This document shows positions 53,184 to 62,825 of a stretch of DNA of 64,000 bases, one piece after another. The stretch's first letter is position 1. Every line of letters begins with the position of its first letter. Below the pieces are notes generated by a model that saw only the letters and a program-made list of their open reading frames with translations, searched no databases and was not told the origin of the DNA. The stretch is from assembly GCA_022448365.1 (NCBI GenBank), contig JAKVCS010000003.1:930001-994000 (forward strand), read 5' to 3'. Source of the DNA: Saccharospirillaceae bacterium. GTDB lineage: Bacteria > Pseudomonadota > Gammaproteobacteria > Pseudomonadales > Oceanobacteraceae. The translations under genes were made by a program, and so were the position numbers.

Positions 53184-54269
53184 TTAGTTACCCGCCATTT
53201 CCGCCAACAAGTTTGCCTGATGCTCCTGGATCAGAGGTTCAATCACCGGAGACAGATCACCCTGCACAATTTCATCCAGCTTATACAAAGTCAGATTGAT
53301 GCGATGGTCGGTAACCCGACCTTGTGGGTAGTTATAGGTACGGATACGTTCGGAACGGTCACCGGAACCAACCAGACTTTTACGAGTCGCCGCTTGTTCC
53401 GCATGCGCGGCCTGCATTTGCGCATCGCGCAAACGGGTCGCCAGTAACGCCATCGCTTTGGCTTTATTTTTGTGCTGGGAACGCTCATCCTGACATTCCA
53501 CCACCACGCCAGTTGGCAAGTGAGTTAAACGAATAGCAGAATCGGTTTTGTTGACGTGCTGACCACCGGCACCTGAGGCTCGGAAGGTATCAATACGCAA
53601 ATCATTTTTGTTGATGTCCACCTCTTCCTCGCTCTCCACTTCAGGCATGATGGCCACAGTGCAGGCAGAAGTATGGATACGACCCTGGCTTTCAGTTTCC
53701 GGGACACGCTGTACCCGGTGAGCGCCGGATTCAAATTTCAGGCGCGAATATACGTCAGTGCCAGAAATACGGGTGATGACTTCTTTAAAACCACCGTGCT
53801 CTCCTTCGTTGGCGCTCATAAGCTCTGCACGCCAGCCCTGAGTTTCAGCAAAACGGGTGTACATACGGTATAAGTCGCCAGCGAAAATAGCGGCTTCGTC
53901 CCCCCCGGTTCCGGCACGAATTTCAACGATCACGTTACGACCATCATCCGGATCTTTTGGCAGCAGTAGAATTTCGATTTTGGCCGTCAGATCTTCAATC
54001 TCACCCTTGGCACTTACCAATTCTTCTTCACCCATTGCTTTCATGTCCGGGTCAGAATCCTGGGCCAGTATCTCGGCTTCTTCCAGATTTTCCTGAGCCT
54101 GCTGATAATCTCCAAAGGTATTGGCGACTTCCTCCAGCTCGGCATATTCCTTGGATAACTTGCGGAACTTGTCCTGGTCGCCAATCACGTCGGGATCGGA
54201 TAACAGATGGCCAACTTCTTCGTAGCGGTCGCGCAGGTGTTCAAGTTTTAGCAGGATAGATTCTTTCAT
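53184..54269 (-). CDS. prfA: Peptide chain release factor 1
   Basis: This 361-residue protein (E. coli 360) recognises UAA and UAG. It has the GGQ peptidyl-transfer motif in [19 protein letters not shown] near 229-247 and the codon-recognition P-x-T in [17 protein letters not shown] near 185-201, here as PET. It follows hemA by 16 bases, the standard arrangement in gammaproteobacteria. Confidence 0.97.
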   Translation of the reverse strand: MKESILLKLEHLRDRYEEVGHLLSDPDVIGDQDKFRKLSKEYAELEEVANTFGDYQQAQENLEEAEILAQDSDPDMKAMGEEELVSAKGEIEDLTAKIEILLLPKDPDDGRNVIVEIRAGTGGDEAAIFAGDLYRMYTRFAETQGWRAELMSANEGEHGGFKEVITRISGTDVYSRLKFESGAHRVQRVPETESQGRIHTSACTVAIMPEVESEEEVDINKNDLRIDTFRASGAGGQHVNKTDSAIRLTHLPTGVVVECQDERSQHKNKAKAMALLATRLRDAQMQAAHAEQAATRKSLVGSGDRSERIRTYNYPQGRVTDHRINLTLYKLDEIVQGDLSPVIEPLIQEHQANLLAEMAGN

Positions 54270-54285
54270 GACTGTTCTTATGGGG

Positions 54286-55584
54286 TTATTGGTCGGAATC
54301 CGGCGCCGAGTTCAGCTCAAACAGCTCACGGGTCCAGTCCAGTGCTTCCAACCGTCCTTCGGCCCCGGCTTTACGCAGGGATTTGGTTGGCGCATGTAGT
54401 AATTTATTTGAGAAGGTATGAGCAAACTGTCGCAATACTTTTTCCGCATCGCCACCGTTTTGTAATTGTTTCAGCGCTTTTTGCAGCTGATCGTCTTTCA
54501 CCTGATCAACGTGAGTGCGTAAATCGGTCAGTGTGTTGACCGCGTCCAGAGTTTTCAACTCTCGCATATAATGCTCGACACCGGACAGAATTAACTCTTC
54601 TGCCTGGCGAGCCGCGTCTTCGCGAGAACGCACATTCTCTTCAATTATGTCGCGCAGATCATCTACGGTATACAAGTAGACATCCGATAACTCAGCCACT
54701 TCCTCTTCGATATCACGTGGTACAGCGATATCCACCATAAACATCGGCTTATGACGACGCTTCTTCAGCGCTTTTTCCACCGCACCTTTACCTAAAATTG
54801 GCAGCGGACTGGCTGTCGATGAAATAATGATGTCGGCATCGGCCAATGCCGTCGGGATGTCTTCGAGTAACACCGCTTCGGCTCGGAATTCTTTTGCCAG
54901 ATTTTGCGCCCGCGCCAGGGTTCGGTTTGCCAGCGTCATATTCTTTACACCGGCCTGATGTAGATGTCGGGCCACCAATTCTATGGTTTCACCAGCACCA
55001 ATCAACAACGCACGGCTATCACTTAAATCGGCAAAAATATGTTGCGCCATACGCACGGCAGCAAAGGCTACGGACACCGGGTTTTCACCGATGGCAGTAT
55101 CCGTCCGTACACGCTTGGCGATAGAAAAGGTCTGTCGGAACAAACGACCCAGTTCGGTCCCTACAGTACCGGCTTCCTGAGCGACGGCATAAGCCGATTT
55201 CATCTGTCCGAGAATCTGTGGCTCACCCAGGACCAGTGAGTCCAAACCGGAAGCAACGCGCATCGTGTGTTGAACTGCATCGTCATCGCCCAGGCAATAC
55301 AACGAACCATGCAATTCTGCCAGCTCGATGTTGTGGTGCTCCGACATCCACTGAGTCAGAATCGTTCGTTGCTGTTCTTGCGGCAGCGAGGCGTCAGTAT
55401 CCATCGCAGAGGAGTAATAAATCTCGGTACGATTACAAGTCGACAGGATCACCACTTCAGACACCGGATCCAGTTGTTGCACCTGATTAAGCACATCTGA
55501 CATCTGAGCCGGATCGAAAGCAACGCGCTCGCGAACCGAAACCGGTGCCGTCTTGTGGTTAATGCCCAGTGCCCAGATACCCAT
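54286..55584 (-). CDS. hemA: Glutamyl-tRNA reductase
   Basis: This 432-residue protein reduces glutamyl-tRNA to glutamate-1-semialdehyde, the first step of tetrapyrrole synthesis. Landmarks are [17 protein letters not shown] near 8-24, the catalytic Cys in [15 protein letters not shown] near 43-57, [17 protein letters not shown] near 120-136 and the NADPH-binding [17 protein letters not shown] near 191-207. The C-terminal part is a dimerisation helix. It is the first gene of the leftward operon, with a TATAAT-type -10 element about 35 bases upstream. Confidence 0.96.
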   Translation of the reverse strand: MGIWALGINHKTAPVSVRERVAFDPAQMSDVLNQVQQLDPVSEVVILSTCNRTEIYYSSAMDTDASLPQEQQRTILTQWMSEHHNIELAELHGSLYCLGDDDAVQHTMRVASGLDSLVLGEPQILGQMKSAYAVAQEAGTVGTELGRLFRQTFSIAKRVRTDTAIGENPVSVAFAAVRMAQHIFADLSDSRALLIGAGETIELVARHLHQAGVKNMTLANRTLARAQNLAKEFRAEAVLLEDIPTALADADIIISSTASPLPILGKGAVEKALKKRRHKPMFMVDIAVPRDIEEEVAELSDVYLYTVDDLRDIIEENVRSREDAARQAEELILSGVEHYMRELKTLDAVNTLTDLRTHVDQVKDDQLQKALKQLQNGGDAEKVLRQFAHTFSNKLLHAPTKSLRKAGAEGRLEALDWTRELFELNSAPDSDQ

Positions 55585-55617
55585 ACTGCTGAAGTAGCCC
55601 CACGTTAAAAAGCGCCG

Positions 55618-55623
55618 ATTATA
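55618..55623 (-). promoter_or_regulatory. -10 element ahead of hemA
   Basis: Leftward the hexamer is TATAAT, about 35 bases before the hemA start. The -35 region (near 55640-55646) is poor, so the promoter is tentative. Confidence 0.35.
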
Positions 55624-55754
55624 AACAGCTATTCAGAGCTTTGCTGCTGAAATCTTTGACTTAACTCGCTATCTGACCGTAAATATGGCCAAAGACTCTG
55701 ATATAACGAGTTTGAAAGCGATATTTGACATGGAACATCACATTGAGGCCGTTT

Positions 55755-57515
55755 GTGACATTACGCCTGCTTGCTCTTATTACTTCTACATCCCTGCTGA
55801 TTAGCTGTGCTTCTTTTTCGACAACAGAATTGTCGAGTCCACAGCAAACGGACCAGCCGTCCCAGACTGATAGTTCTGCCCGGTCCGAAACCGTCGAGGT
55901 CTATCGGCCAATTCCCGCAGACACCCTGTATTCGCTGTTAGTAGCCGAAGTCGCAGGCCAACGTCAGCGCTTTGATATTTCGCTTTATCATTACATGGAT
56001 CAGGCACGTAAAACGCAGGATGCGGATATTTCAGAACGCGCGACCCGCATCGCTCAGTACGTTGGCAGCAGCGAGCTGGCCGACGAAGCCATTACGATAT
56101 GGCTCAGCAGCAAGCCAGAAGACCCGGCAGCGCATCAGGCCGCAGCGCAACTGGCGATGGACAGTGGTCAATTCGATGAAGCGCTGAATCACCTGGAAAG
56201 CTTGTTTCAACTTGCACAAATCAGTCAGTTTGATTATCTGGCGGCTAACGCAGCACGACAGCCAGAGACCCGTAAGCGCCGACTTCTCAAAAGCCTGGAG
56301 AGCTTATCTGACCAATATCCACAAAACGCTAATCTGTTTCAGGCGCGTGCCATCATAGAACAGCAACTGGGGATGTATGACGAGGCATTAGCTCATACAG
56401 ATTATGCGGTGTCTCTGCAGCAATCTTATCTGAGTGCCAAGATCCAGAAAGCCCGCTTGTTGGCACAAATGCAACGCGTTGATGACGCCATCGAATGGCT
56501 CGATGAACTGGAGGAAGAAAAGCCGCAACACAAAGGGATCGCTGTTCTGAAAGCAAGGTTGTTATTGCAGCAGCGTCGAATGGATGAAGCGCTGCAAGCT
56601 TTCGCTAATCTGAATAGTAATTTTCCGGATGATATGGCGATCTTGTTATCACTGGCACTTTTAGAGGAAGAGCTGGGCGATAGCGACACAGCCAAAACAC
56701 ACCTGCAGCAATTGCTAGATTCCAACAGCCATGAAAATGAAGCGAACTTCTACTTGGGTAACATTGCCCGGGAACGGGGCGATAAGGAAACGGCTCTTAG
56801 CCATTATCGTTTGGTGAAAGGCGGCCGCGAGTTTCTTGCAGCACACTTGCAGGCATCCGAGCTGATTGCTGAGCTTGAGGGTCTGAACGCTGCCAGAGAG
56901 TATCTTAACGAATTGCGTGGCGCCTACCCGCAGCAGACAACCCCGCTTATTCGTATCGAAGTACAGTTGCTGACCAATGCCGATGAAAAAGAAGAAGCAA
57001 TGATACTGTTGTCTCAGGCACTCACAGTTGCTCCACAGGACTACGACCTGCTCTATACCCGCGCGATGCTGGCCGAGCAATTGGACAATCTGGAATTACT
57101 GGAACAAGATTTGCGTTTCCTGATCAGCTTGAAACCTGACCATGCCGAAGCACTGAATGCATTGGGCTACACTCTTGCAGACCGGACGGACCGTTGGGAT
57201 GAAGCCCTGCCACTGGTAGAAAAGGCGCTATCACTGTCACCAAACAACCCGGCAATTATAGACAGTCTCGGCTGGATCTATTTTCGCAGCGGCGATTTCG
57301 ATCGTGCCCTGCCATTGTTGAAGCAGGCCTTTGAGATTCTGGTTGATCATGAAATTGCAGCACATTACGGTGAAATTCTATGGATTACGGGGGACAAAGT
57401 TCAGGCTCGGGCCGTGTGGCAACAGGGACTGAACAACAAACCCGACAGTGAAATCATCCAGCGTACGCTTGAGCGTCTGAATGTTGATAACCCACCTCAG
57501 GCTCAATCCGAATAA
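55755..57515 (+). CDS. TPR-repeat lipoprotein upstream of lolB
   Basis: From GTG 55755, with GAGG six bases upstream, this is a 586-residue protein. Its start is an ideal lipoprotein signal, MTLRLLALITSTSLLISC (Cys18). A TTG at 55725 would add ten residues. The rest is a chain of tetratricopeptide repeats: for example ALAHTDYAVSLQQSYLSA and ALPLVEKALSLSPNNPAIIDSLGWIYFRSGDFDRALPLLKQAF near the end. Such lipoproteins precede lolB in many gammaproteobacteria; they probably scaffold envelope proteins at the outer membrane. LolB follows five bases after the stop. Confidence 0.88.
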   Translation: MTLRLLALITSTSLLISCASFSTTELSSPQQTDQPSQTDSSARSETVEVYRPIPADTLYSLLVAEVAGQRQRFDISLYHYMDQARKTQDADISERATRIAQYVGSSELADEAITIWLSSKPEDPAAHQAAAQLAMDSGQFDEALNHLESLFQLAQISQFDYLAANAARQPETRKRRLLKSLESLSDQYPQNANLFQARAIIEQQLGMYDEALAHTDYAVSLQQSYLSAKIQKARLLAQMQRVDDAIEWLDELEEEKPQHKGIAVLKARLLLQQRRMDEALQAFANLNSNFPDDMAILLSLALLEEELGDSDTAKTHLQQLLDSNSHENEANFYLGNIARERGDKETALSHYRLVKGGREFLAAHLQASELIAELEGLNAAREYLNELRGAYPQQTTPLIRIEVQLLTNADEKEEAMILLSQALTVAPQDYDLLYTRAMLAEQLDNLELLEQDLRFLISLKPDHAEALNALGYTLADRTDRWDEALPLVEKALSLSPNNPAIIDSLGWIYFRSGDFDRALPLLKQAFEILVDHEIAAHYGEILWITGDKVQARAVWQQGLNNKPDSEIIQRTLERLNVDNPPQAQSE

Positions 57516-57520
57516 TATCT

Positions 57521-58102
57521 ATGATCACTCGTTTTATGCTTTTAATGCAGTTACTGATACTCAGCAGCTGCACTCTATTATCTCCGCAAATAGGGCAGCA
57601 AAGCCTGCAACAACAGCTTTCAGAAATTGATAACTGGCAGGTCCGAGGTAAATTATCGGTTACTTCGCCACATGATAGTATCACCGGCTATCTGACCTGG
57701 AATCAGCAAGATAGCGATTACCAGCTGTTTATTACCGGACCGTTCGGCCAGGGGTCTTCGCAATTAAAAGGTAGCGACGACATTGCAGAGTTGCTGCTAC
57801 CCGGCTGGGACCAACCACAACAAGCCAGCAGCGCTGAACAGTTAATGCTGACTTATATGGGCTGGAAGTTTCCGGTGAACGATGTTCGTCACTGGGTTAA
57901 AGGACAACCTGCACCTGGCGATCACGCTGACACCCGGTTTGATGAATCAGGTCTGTTGCAAGAACTCAAACAACACGGCTGGCAAGTACGCTACTCCCGC
58001 TACAGTAAGCAACAAGGTGTCTGGCTACCGGGCTTGATCAAGGTCACCGGCCATCACTTTCGTTTTGTATTTTCGATCAAAGAATGGACCATCAATGGCT
58101 GA
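57521..58102 (+). CDS. lolB: Outer-membrane lipoprotein receptor LolB
   Basis: This 193-residue lipoprotein (lipobox LSSC, Cys17) receives lipoproteins from LolA and inserts them in the outer membrane. Family markers: WQVRGKLSVTSP..SITGYLTWNQQDSDYQLFITGPFGQGSSQL (about 39-82), the WGLP-like MGWKFPVNDVRHWVKGQPAPG near 113-133 and an RYS/Y segment near 155-160. It lies between the TPR lipoprotein and ispE, the conserved order. Confidence 0.93.
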   Translation: MITRFMLLMQLLILSSCTLLSPQIGQQSLQQQLSEIDNWQVRGKLSVTSPHDSITGYLTWNQQDSDYQLFITGPFGQGSSQLKGSDDIAELLLPGWDQPQQASSAEQLMLTYMGWKFPVNDVRHWVKGQPAPGDHADTRFDESGLLQELKQHGWQVRYSRYSKQQGVWLPGLIKVTGHHFRFVFSIKEWTING

Positions 58103-58976
58103 CTCTATGACTGCCGACGACTCAATACCCGAGTGGCTGACCGTTCCGGCGCCCGCCAAGCTGAATCTGATGTTACACATCACCGGTCGTCGTGAGGACG
58201 GCTACCACAACCTGCAAACCTTGTTTCAATTCATCGATCGTTGCGACGAGCTTAGCTTCCGCAAACGCGACGATGATCGATTAACCCTAGAACCTTGTAT
58301 AGAGGGTGTTGAATTCGAGGACAATCTGATTATCCGAGCCGCACGGGCGTTACAGACCAAAACGAATAAAACGCTGGGTGCCGATATTCGTCTGCAAAAG
58401 ATTCTGCCAATGGGCGGCGGTTTGGGCGGAGGTAGCTCCGATGCGGCGACGACACTTCTTGCTTTGAACACAATCTGGGAACTGAGTCTGTCTTTTGATG
58501 AGCTGGCTGAGATTGGTCTGACCCTTGGAGCCGATGTACCGGTCTTTGTTCGTGGCCAAGCCGCATTCGGCGAAGGTATTGGCGAAGTGCTTACCCCAAC
58601 GCCTGAACTGGATGAACCCTGGTACCTGGTCGTAGTGCCGCAAGTCCATGTTAATACAGGGAAAATTTTTTCAAATAAATGTTTGACACGAGATACACCG
58701 ATCATTAATATACGCACCGCGCTGAGGCGAGAGGGAAACAACGACTTCCAAGACGTTGTTTCGAAGCTTTATCCAGATATCGGTAAAGCATTGAATTTGC
58801 TAAACAAATTCAAACTTGCTAAGCTGACGGGCACTGGAGCTTGCATATTTTCAAGCTTCGGTTCTGAGAAAGAAGCTATCGAAGTTTCTGATCAGCTACC
58901 GGCTGAATATGTGTCGTTTGTAGCCAAAGGAGTTAATACTTCGCCGGCTCACAGGATATTATTCAGACCGTCTTAA
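58095..58976 (+). CDS. ispE: 4-diphosphocytidyl-2-C-methyl-D-erythritol kinase
   Basis: From ATG 58095, overlapping the end of lolB by eight bases, this is 293 residues (E. coli 283). It is a GHMP kinase of the MEP isoprenoid pathway, phosphorylating CDP-methylerythritol. Motifs: PAPAKLNLMLHITGRREDGYH near 18-38 and the ATP-binding PMGGGLGGGSSDAAT near 102-116; the C-terminal motif is LTGTGACIFSSF near 246-257. An in-frame ATG at 58065 lies inside lolB and lacks a start signal. A tRNA gene follows four bases after the stop. Confidence 0.94.
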   Translation: MADSMTADDSIPEWLTVPAPAKLNLMLHITGRREDGYHNLQTLFQFIDRCDELSFRKRDDDRLTLEPCIEGVEFEDNLIIRAARALQTKTNKTLGADIRLQKILPMGGGLGGGSSDAATTLLALNTIWELSLSFDELAEIGLTLGADVPVFVRGQAAFGEGIGEVLTPTPELDEPWYLVVVPQVHVNTGKIFSNKCLTRDTPIINIRTALRREGNNDFQDVVSKLYPDIGKALNLLNKFKLAKLTGTGACIFSSFGSEKEAIEVSDQLPAEYVSFVAKGVNTSPAHRILFRPS

Positions 58977-58980
58977 AAGT

Positions 58981-59055
58981 TGGGGTGTCGCCAAGTGGTA
59001 AGGCAACGGGTTTTGATCCCGTCATCCGCAGGTTCGAGTCCTGCCACCCCAGCCA
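58981..59055 (+). tRNA. tRNA-Gln (anticodon TTG)
   Basis: A complete cloverleaf is present: acceptor TGGGGTG/CACCCCA, D-arm with AGTGGTAAGGC, anticodon stem ACGGG/CCCGT around loop TTTTGAT (anticodon TTG at 59013-59015), T-arm GCAGG-TTCGAGTC-CTGC. The discriminator base is G, and CCA is encoded (59053-59055). A tRNA-Gln between ispE and prs is the usual arrangement in related bacteria. Confidence 0.96.
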
Positions 59056-59106
59056 TCTTATTCTATTCTTATCTGTTACTGACTTATTGCATCAAAGGGG
59101 ACAACC

Positions 59107-60048
59107 GTGTCTAAGTTGATGGTATTTACCGGCAATGCCAATCCGGAACTGGCCAAACTGGTCGTTGAACGTCTTGATATTCCCCTCGGTGAAGCCACCG
59201 TTGACAAGTTCAGTGACGGAGAGATTACCGTTGAGCTGCAGGAAAACGTGCGTGGTAAGGATGTATTCATCCTGCAACCCACCTGCTCGCCAACCAATGA
59301 CAACCTAATGGAAGTTTTGTTGCTGGCCGATGGTCTGCGCCGGGCTTCGGCAAGTCGTATCACCGCTGTTGTGCCTTATTTCGGCTACGCACGTCAGGAT
59401 CGTCGTCCACGCTCAGCACGTGTGCCTATCAGCGCGCGTGCGGTTGCCGACATGATGTCGGGTGCCGGCATCGACCGTGTACTAACGGTTGATCTTCATG
59501 CGGACCAGATTCAGGGCTTCTTTGATATCCCGGTAGATAACGTCTACGGCTCCCCTATCCTGATTGACGATATTGAGCGTCAGAACTACGAAAACCTGGT
59601 CGTTGTTTCACCCGATATAGGCGGTGTTGTTCGTGCCCGTGCGGTAGCCAAACAGTTGGGTGTGGATCTGGCCATCATCGACAAACGTCGTCCAAAAGCC
59701 AACGTCTCAGAAGTTATGCACATCATTGGTGATGTAAAAGACCGCACCTGTATTCTGGTAGACGATATGGTTGACACCGCCGGTACCTTGTGTCAGGCAG
59801 CAAAGGCGTTAAAAGAATTTGGCGCAAATAAAGTTGTCGCATACTGTACCCATCCTGTATTATCCGGCCCCGCTGTTGAGCGCTTGGCCTCGGCAGAACT
59901 GGATGAACTGGTTGTTACTGATACCATTCCTCTGACAGAAGCCGCTCGTAACGTTGGCAGCATTCGCCAACTGACGATCGCAGGTCTTCTGGCAGAGTCG
60001 ATTCGTCGAGTAAACAACGAAGAATCCATCAGTGCGATGTTCCGTTAA
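59107..60048 (+). CDS. prs: Ribose-phosphate pyrophosphokinase
   Basis: This 313-residue protein (usual 315) makes PRPP from ribose-5-phosphate and ATP for nucleotides, His and Trp. It starts with GTG 59107 with AAGGGG upstream. Motifs: [10 protein letters not shown] near 6-15, the ATP-binding FGYARQDRR near 95-103, [20 protein letters not shown] near 127-146, and the PRPP loop [14 protein letters not shown] near 215-228. It follows tRNA-Gln and precedes the L25 gene. Confidence 0.97.
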   Translation: MSKLMVFTGNANPELAKLVVERLDIPLGEATVDKFSDGEITVELQENVRGKDVFILQPTCSPTNDNLMEVLLLADGLRRASASRITAVVPYFGYARQDRRPRSARVPISARAVADMMSGAGIDRVLTVDLHADQIQGFFDIPVDNVYGSPILIDDIERQNYENLVVVSPDIGGVVRARAVAKQLGVDLAIIDKRRPKANVSEVMHIIGDVKDRTCILVDDMVDTAGTLCQAAKALKEFGANKVVAYCTHPVLSGPAVERLASAELDELVVTDTIPLTEAARNVGSIRQLTIAGLLAESIRRVNNEESISAMFR

Positions 60049-60103
60049 CAGGTTTTCCGTTAGGAACCAATAACAGAAGTCACTGCACATTAAGATTTTT
60101 ACA

Positions 60104-60136
60104 CCGCCTGAGCTGGTCGCAAGCTTGGGCGGTTTT
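60104..60136 (+). terminator. Probable terminator between prs and the L25 gene
   Basis: The stem CCGCCTGAGC/GCTTGGGCGG (two internal mismatches) with a nine-base loop is followed by TTTT. It may be partial. Confidence 0.5.
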
Positions 60137-60182
60137 CCGTACTGAGAAGTACATTTATATAACCTTGATATAGGAAAGAACC

Positions 60183-60818
60183 ATGTCAGAATTTTCTCTG
60201 AATGCAGTAGTTCGTGAAGATGCGGGGAAAGGTGCGAGCCGCCGCCTGCGTCGCGAAAATGGCGTACCAGCTATCGTTTATGGCGGTAAAGCTGGCGGTA
60301 ACGACCGTAAGCCTACTGCAATTACCATTGCTGCAAATGAGTTAAACAAAGCTCTGGAAAACGAAGGTTTCTACAGCTCTATTATCACCCTGAACATCGG
60401 TGATAAAGCTGAGCAGGTAATCCTGAAAGATCTGCAACGTCACCCGGCTAAACAGCTGATCTGGCACGCTGACTTCCTGCGTGTGAACAAGAGCACTAAG
60501 ATCAAAGCTCACGTTCCACTGCACTTCCTGAATGAAGACAGCTGTGTTGGCGTAAAACTGGGCGGTGGTAAGATTTCTCACCAGCTGACCAGCCTCGATA
60601 TCATCTGCGCTGCAGGCGACCTGCCAGAATTCATCGAAATTGATCTGGCTGACGTTGAAGCTGGTACCGTTATCCACCTGTCTGATTTGAAACTGCCTAA
60701 AGGTGTTGAGTCTCTGGCTCTGTCTCATGGTGAAGATCATGACACGTCTGTTGTTACTGTTGCTGCTGCAAAAGGCGGTGCTGATGACGAAGAGGAAGGC
60801 GAAGAAGCAGCTGAGTAA
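60183..60818 (+). CDS. rplY: 50S ribosomal protein L25, CTC-type (general stress form)
   Basis: This 211-residue protein has an N-terminal L25 domain binding 5S rRNA (FSLNAVVREDAGKGASRRLRRENGVPAIVYGG, about 4-35) and the C-terminal TL5/CTC domain (about 100-190). The tail is acidic (DDEEEGEEAAE). It is the long form typical of Pseudomonas-type bacteria; E. coli L25 has only the first domain. A ribosome-binding site AGGAAAG precedes it. A terminator follows. Confidence 0.96.
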   Translation: MSEFSLNAVVREDAGKGASRRLRRENGVPAIVYGGKAGGNDRKPTAITIAANELNKALENEGFYSSIITLNIGDKAEQVILKDLQRHPAKQLIWHADFLRVNKSTKIKAHVPLHFLNEDSCVGVKLGGGKISHQLTSLDIICAAGDLPEFIEIDLADVEAGTVIHLSDLKLPKGVESLALSHGEDHDTSVVTVAAAKGGADDEEEGEEAAE

Positions 60819-60842
60819 TATCAGTCTGCAGACCTTGTCTGA

Positions 60843-60869
60843 AAAAGCGGAGCATGTCTCCGCTTTTTT
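60843..60869 (+). terminator. Intrinsic terminator of the L25 gene
   Basis: The perfect stem AAAAGCGGAG-CATGT-CTCCGCTTTT continues into TT. It lies 25 bases past the stop. Confidence 0.88.
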
Positions 60870-60904
60870 ATGCCTGATTGTTTTGTAAACGTTGGAATAA
60901 AGTC

Positions 60905-61489
60905 ATGTCTGATATTCAGCTGATCGTTGGTCTGGGAAACCCTGGCACCGAGTATGAGAGCACCCGTCATAATGCCGGAGCCTGGGTGGTTGAGCGCCTG
61001 GCCGAAAGCTATCGTATTCCATTATCTGCCGATAAAAAGTTCTTCGGGAAAGCGGGCAAAGGGATTATTGATGGCAAAACAGTCTGGCTGCTGATCCCAA
61101 CTACCTTCATGAATGCCAGTGGCAAAGCTGTTCAGGCATTAGCCAACTTCTACAAGCTGACTCCAGAACAGATTCTGATCGTTCACGATGAACTGGATCT
61201 GCCAACCGGGACCGCTAAATTCAAACAAGGCGGCGGTCATGGTGGACAAAATGGATTGCGTGACATCATCTCTAAATTAGCGAACAACAAGAATTTTCAT
61301 CGCCTGCGGATTGGCATCGACCACCCGGGTGATAAGAACAAAGTTACGGGCCATGTGTTGGGTAAAGCCAGTAAAAGTGAGCAGCAAGCCATCGATAATG
61401 CGATTGATGAAGCAATCCGCGTCATTCCTTTTGCTCTGGCAGGTGATATAGCCAAAGCGATGAATCGACTTCACTCGTATAAAGGGTAA
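60905..61489 (+). CDS. pth: Peptidyl-tRNA hydrolase
   Basis: This 194-residue protein (E. coli 194) frees tRNA from stalled peptidyl-tRNA. It reads from ATG 60905; an upstream in-frame ATG at 60878 lies just after the terminator and adds nine unrelated residues. Landmarks: [22 protein letters not shown] near 6-27 with catalytic His, the [11 protein letters not shown] segment near 66-76 with Asn, and [10 protein letters not shown] near 93-102 with Asp. Next gene ychF, the conserved order. Confidence 0.96.
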   Translation: MSDIQLIVGLGNPGTEYESTRHNAGAWVVERLAESYRIPLSADKKFFGKAGKGIIDGKTVWLLIPTTFMNASGKAVQALANFYKLTPEQILIVHDELDLPTGTAKFKQGGGHGGQNGLRDIISKLANNKNFHRLRIGIDHPGDKNKVTGHVLGKASKSEQQAIDNAIDEAIRVIPFALAGDIAKAMNRLHSYKG

Positions 61490-61542
61490 AATACCCGAAA
61501 ATTTTCATCTGAATTTAAATATTTTATTAGCAGGAATCTGAT

Positions 61543-62637
61543 ATGGGCTTCAAATGCGGCATCGTGGGTCTTCCCAACGTCGGTAAATCGACTCTGTTTA
61601 ATGCTTTAACCAAGTCAGGCATTGGCGCAGAAAATTTCCCTTTCTGCACCATTGAGCCGAACAGCGGTATCGTGCCTATGCCGGACCCTCGCCTGGATGC
61701 ATTAGCTGCCATCGTTGATCCTGAGAAAGTCATTCCAACCACCATGGAGTTTGTTGATATTGCCGGGCTGGTAAAAGGCGCTTCCAAAGGTGAAGGCCTG
61801 GGTAATCAGTTCCTCGCTAATATTCGCGAAACGGATGCCATTGCGCACGTCGTCCGCTGCTTCGAAGACCCCAATGTGATCCATGTTGAAAACACCATCA
61901 ACCCGGCAGACGATATTGATGTTATCAATCTGGAGCTGATCCTGGCAGACCTCGACAGCGCGCAAAAACAGCTGCAGCGCGTTACCCGCACCGCAAAAAG
62001 TGGTAATAAAGACGCCGTCGCCGAAAAGGCGCTGCTGGAACGTATCGTAGAGCATTTGGAAGGCGATCAACCGGTTCGCACGATGGAATTGAACGACGAC
62101 GATCAGAGTCGCATACGACTATTCCACATGATCACGATCAAACCAACCATGTATATCGCCAACGTGGCGGAAGATGGTTTCGACGATAATCCACATCTTG
62201 ATGTGGTTCGAGGAATTGCTGCGAATGAAAATGCCGTCGTTGTGCCGGTTTGCAACAAGATCGAGCAGGAAATTTCTGAACTGGAAGATGCCGAAGACGT
62301 TGCCATGTTTCTTGAAGAAATGGGCCAGAGTGAACCGGGTCTCAACCGGGTTATTCGAGGCGGTTATGAGTTGTTAGGGCTGCAGACGTATTTCACTGCC
62401 GGCAAAAAAGAAGTGCGCGCCTGGACCGTGAAACAAGGTGCTACTGCCCCTCAGGCAGCGGGTGTGATTCACACCGATTTTGAACGCGGTTTCATCCGTG
62501 CTGAGACCATGTCTTACGATGACTTTATCGCTCATAATGGCGAATCTGGTTGTAAAGCTGCAGGGAAGTTGCGGGTAGAAGGCAAAGATTACATCGTGAA
62601 AGATGGTGATGTGATGCATTTCCTCTTTAACGTGTAA
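61543..62637 (+). CDS. ychF: Redox-responsive P-loop ATPase/GTPase YchF
   Basis: This 364-residue protein (E. coli 363) is an Obg-family P-loop protein that in fact hydrolyses ATP and binds ribosomes. Walker A is GLPNVGKST near 8-16, G3-like [21 protein letters not shown] near 70-90, followed by the coiled-coil and a C-terminal TGS domain (about 280-364). It ends with a strong terminator. It follows pth with 53 bases between, the conserved pair. Confidence 0.97.
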   Translation: MGFKCGIVGLPNVGKSTLFNALTKSGIGAENFPFCTIEPNSGIVPMPDPRLDALAAIVDPEKVIPTTMEFVDIAGLVKGASKGEGLGNQFLANIRETDAIAHVVRCFEDPNVIHVENTINPADDIDVINLELILADLDSAQKQLQRVTRTAKSGNKDAVAEKALLERIVEHLEGDQPVRTMELNDDDQSRIRLFHMITIKPTMYIANVAEDGFDDNPHLDVVRGIAANENAVVVPVCNKIEQEISELEDAEDVAMFLEEMGQSEPGLNRVIRGGYELLGLQTYFTAGKKEVRAWTVKQGATAPQAAGVIHTDFERGFIRAETMSYDDFIAHNGESGCKAAGKLRVEGKDYIVKDGDVMHFLFNV

Positions 62638-62647
62638 CTCAAACCTT

Positions 62648-62676
62648 AAAAATGCCACCCCGAGGTGGCATTTTTT
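62648..62676 (+). terminator. Intrinsic terminator of ychF
   Basis: The stem AAAAATGCCACC-CCGA-GGTGGCATTTTT is followed by T, 11 bases past the stop. Confidence 0.9.
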
Positions 62677-62825
62677 GCTCCAGTGACCTCATTATCTTTA
62701 CTTTGATCGTTTGGCACATAAAAACGCCAAACTGTTCAATAAATTAGCAAAATCGACTCGCCAAATAATCCATACTCTTTCTATAATTCCTGTTTGAGAT
62801 TAAAACGTCCACACGGAGAGTATCG

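Noticed and set aside
53184-54269. PET instead of PAT/PVT in the release factor 1 codon-recognition tripeptide
   Set aside because: The middle position of P-x-T varies naturally among bacterial RF1 proteins; the flanking residues and GGQ are intact.
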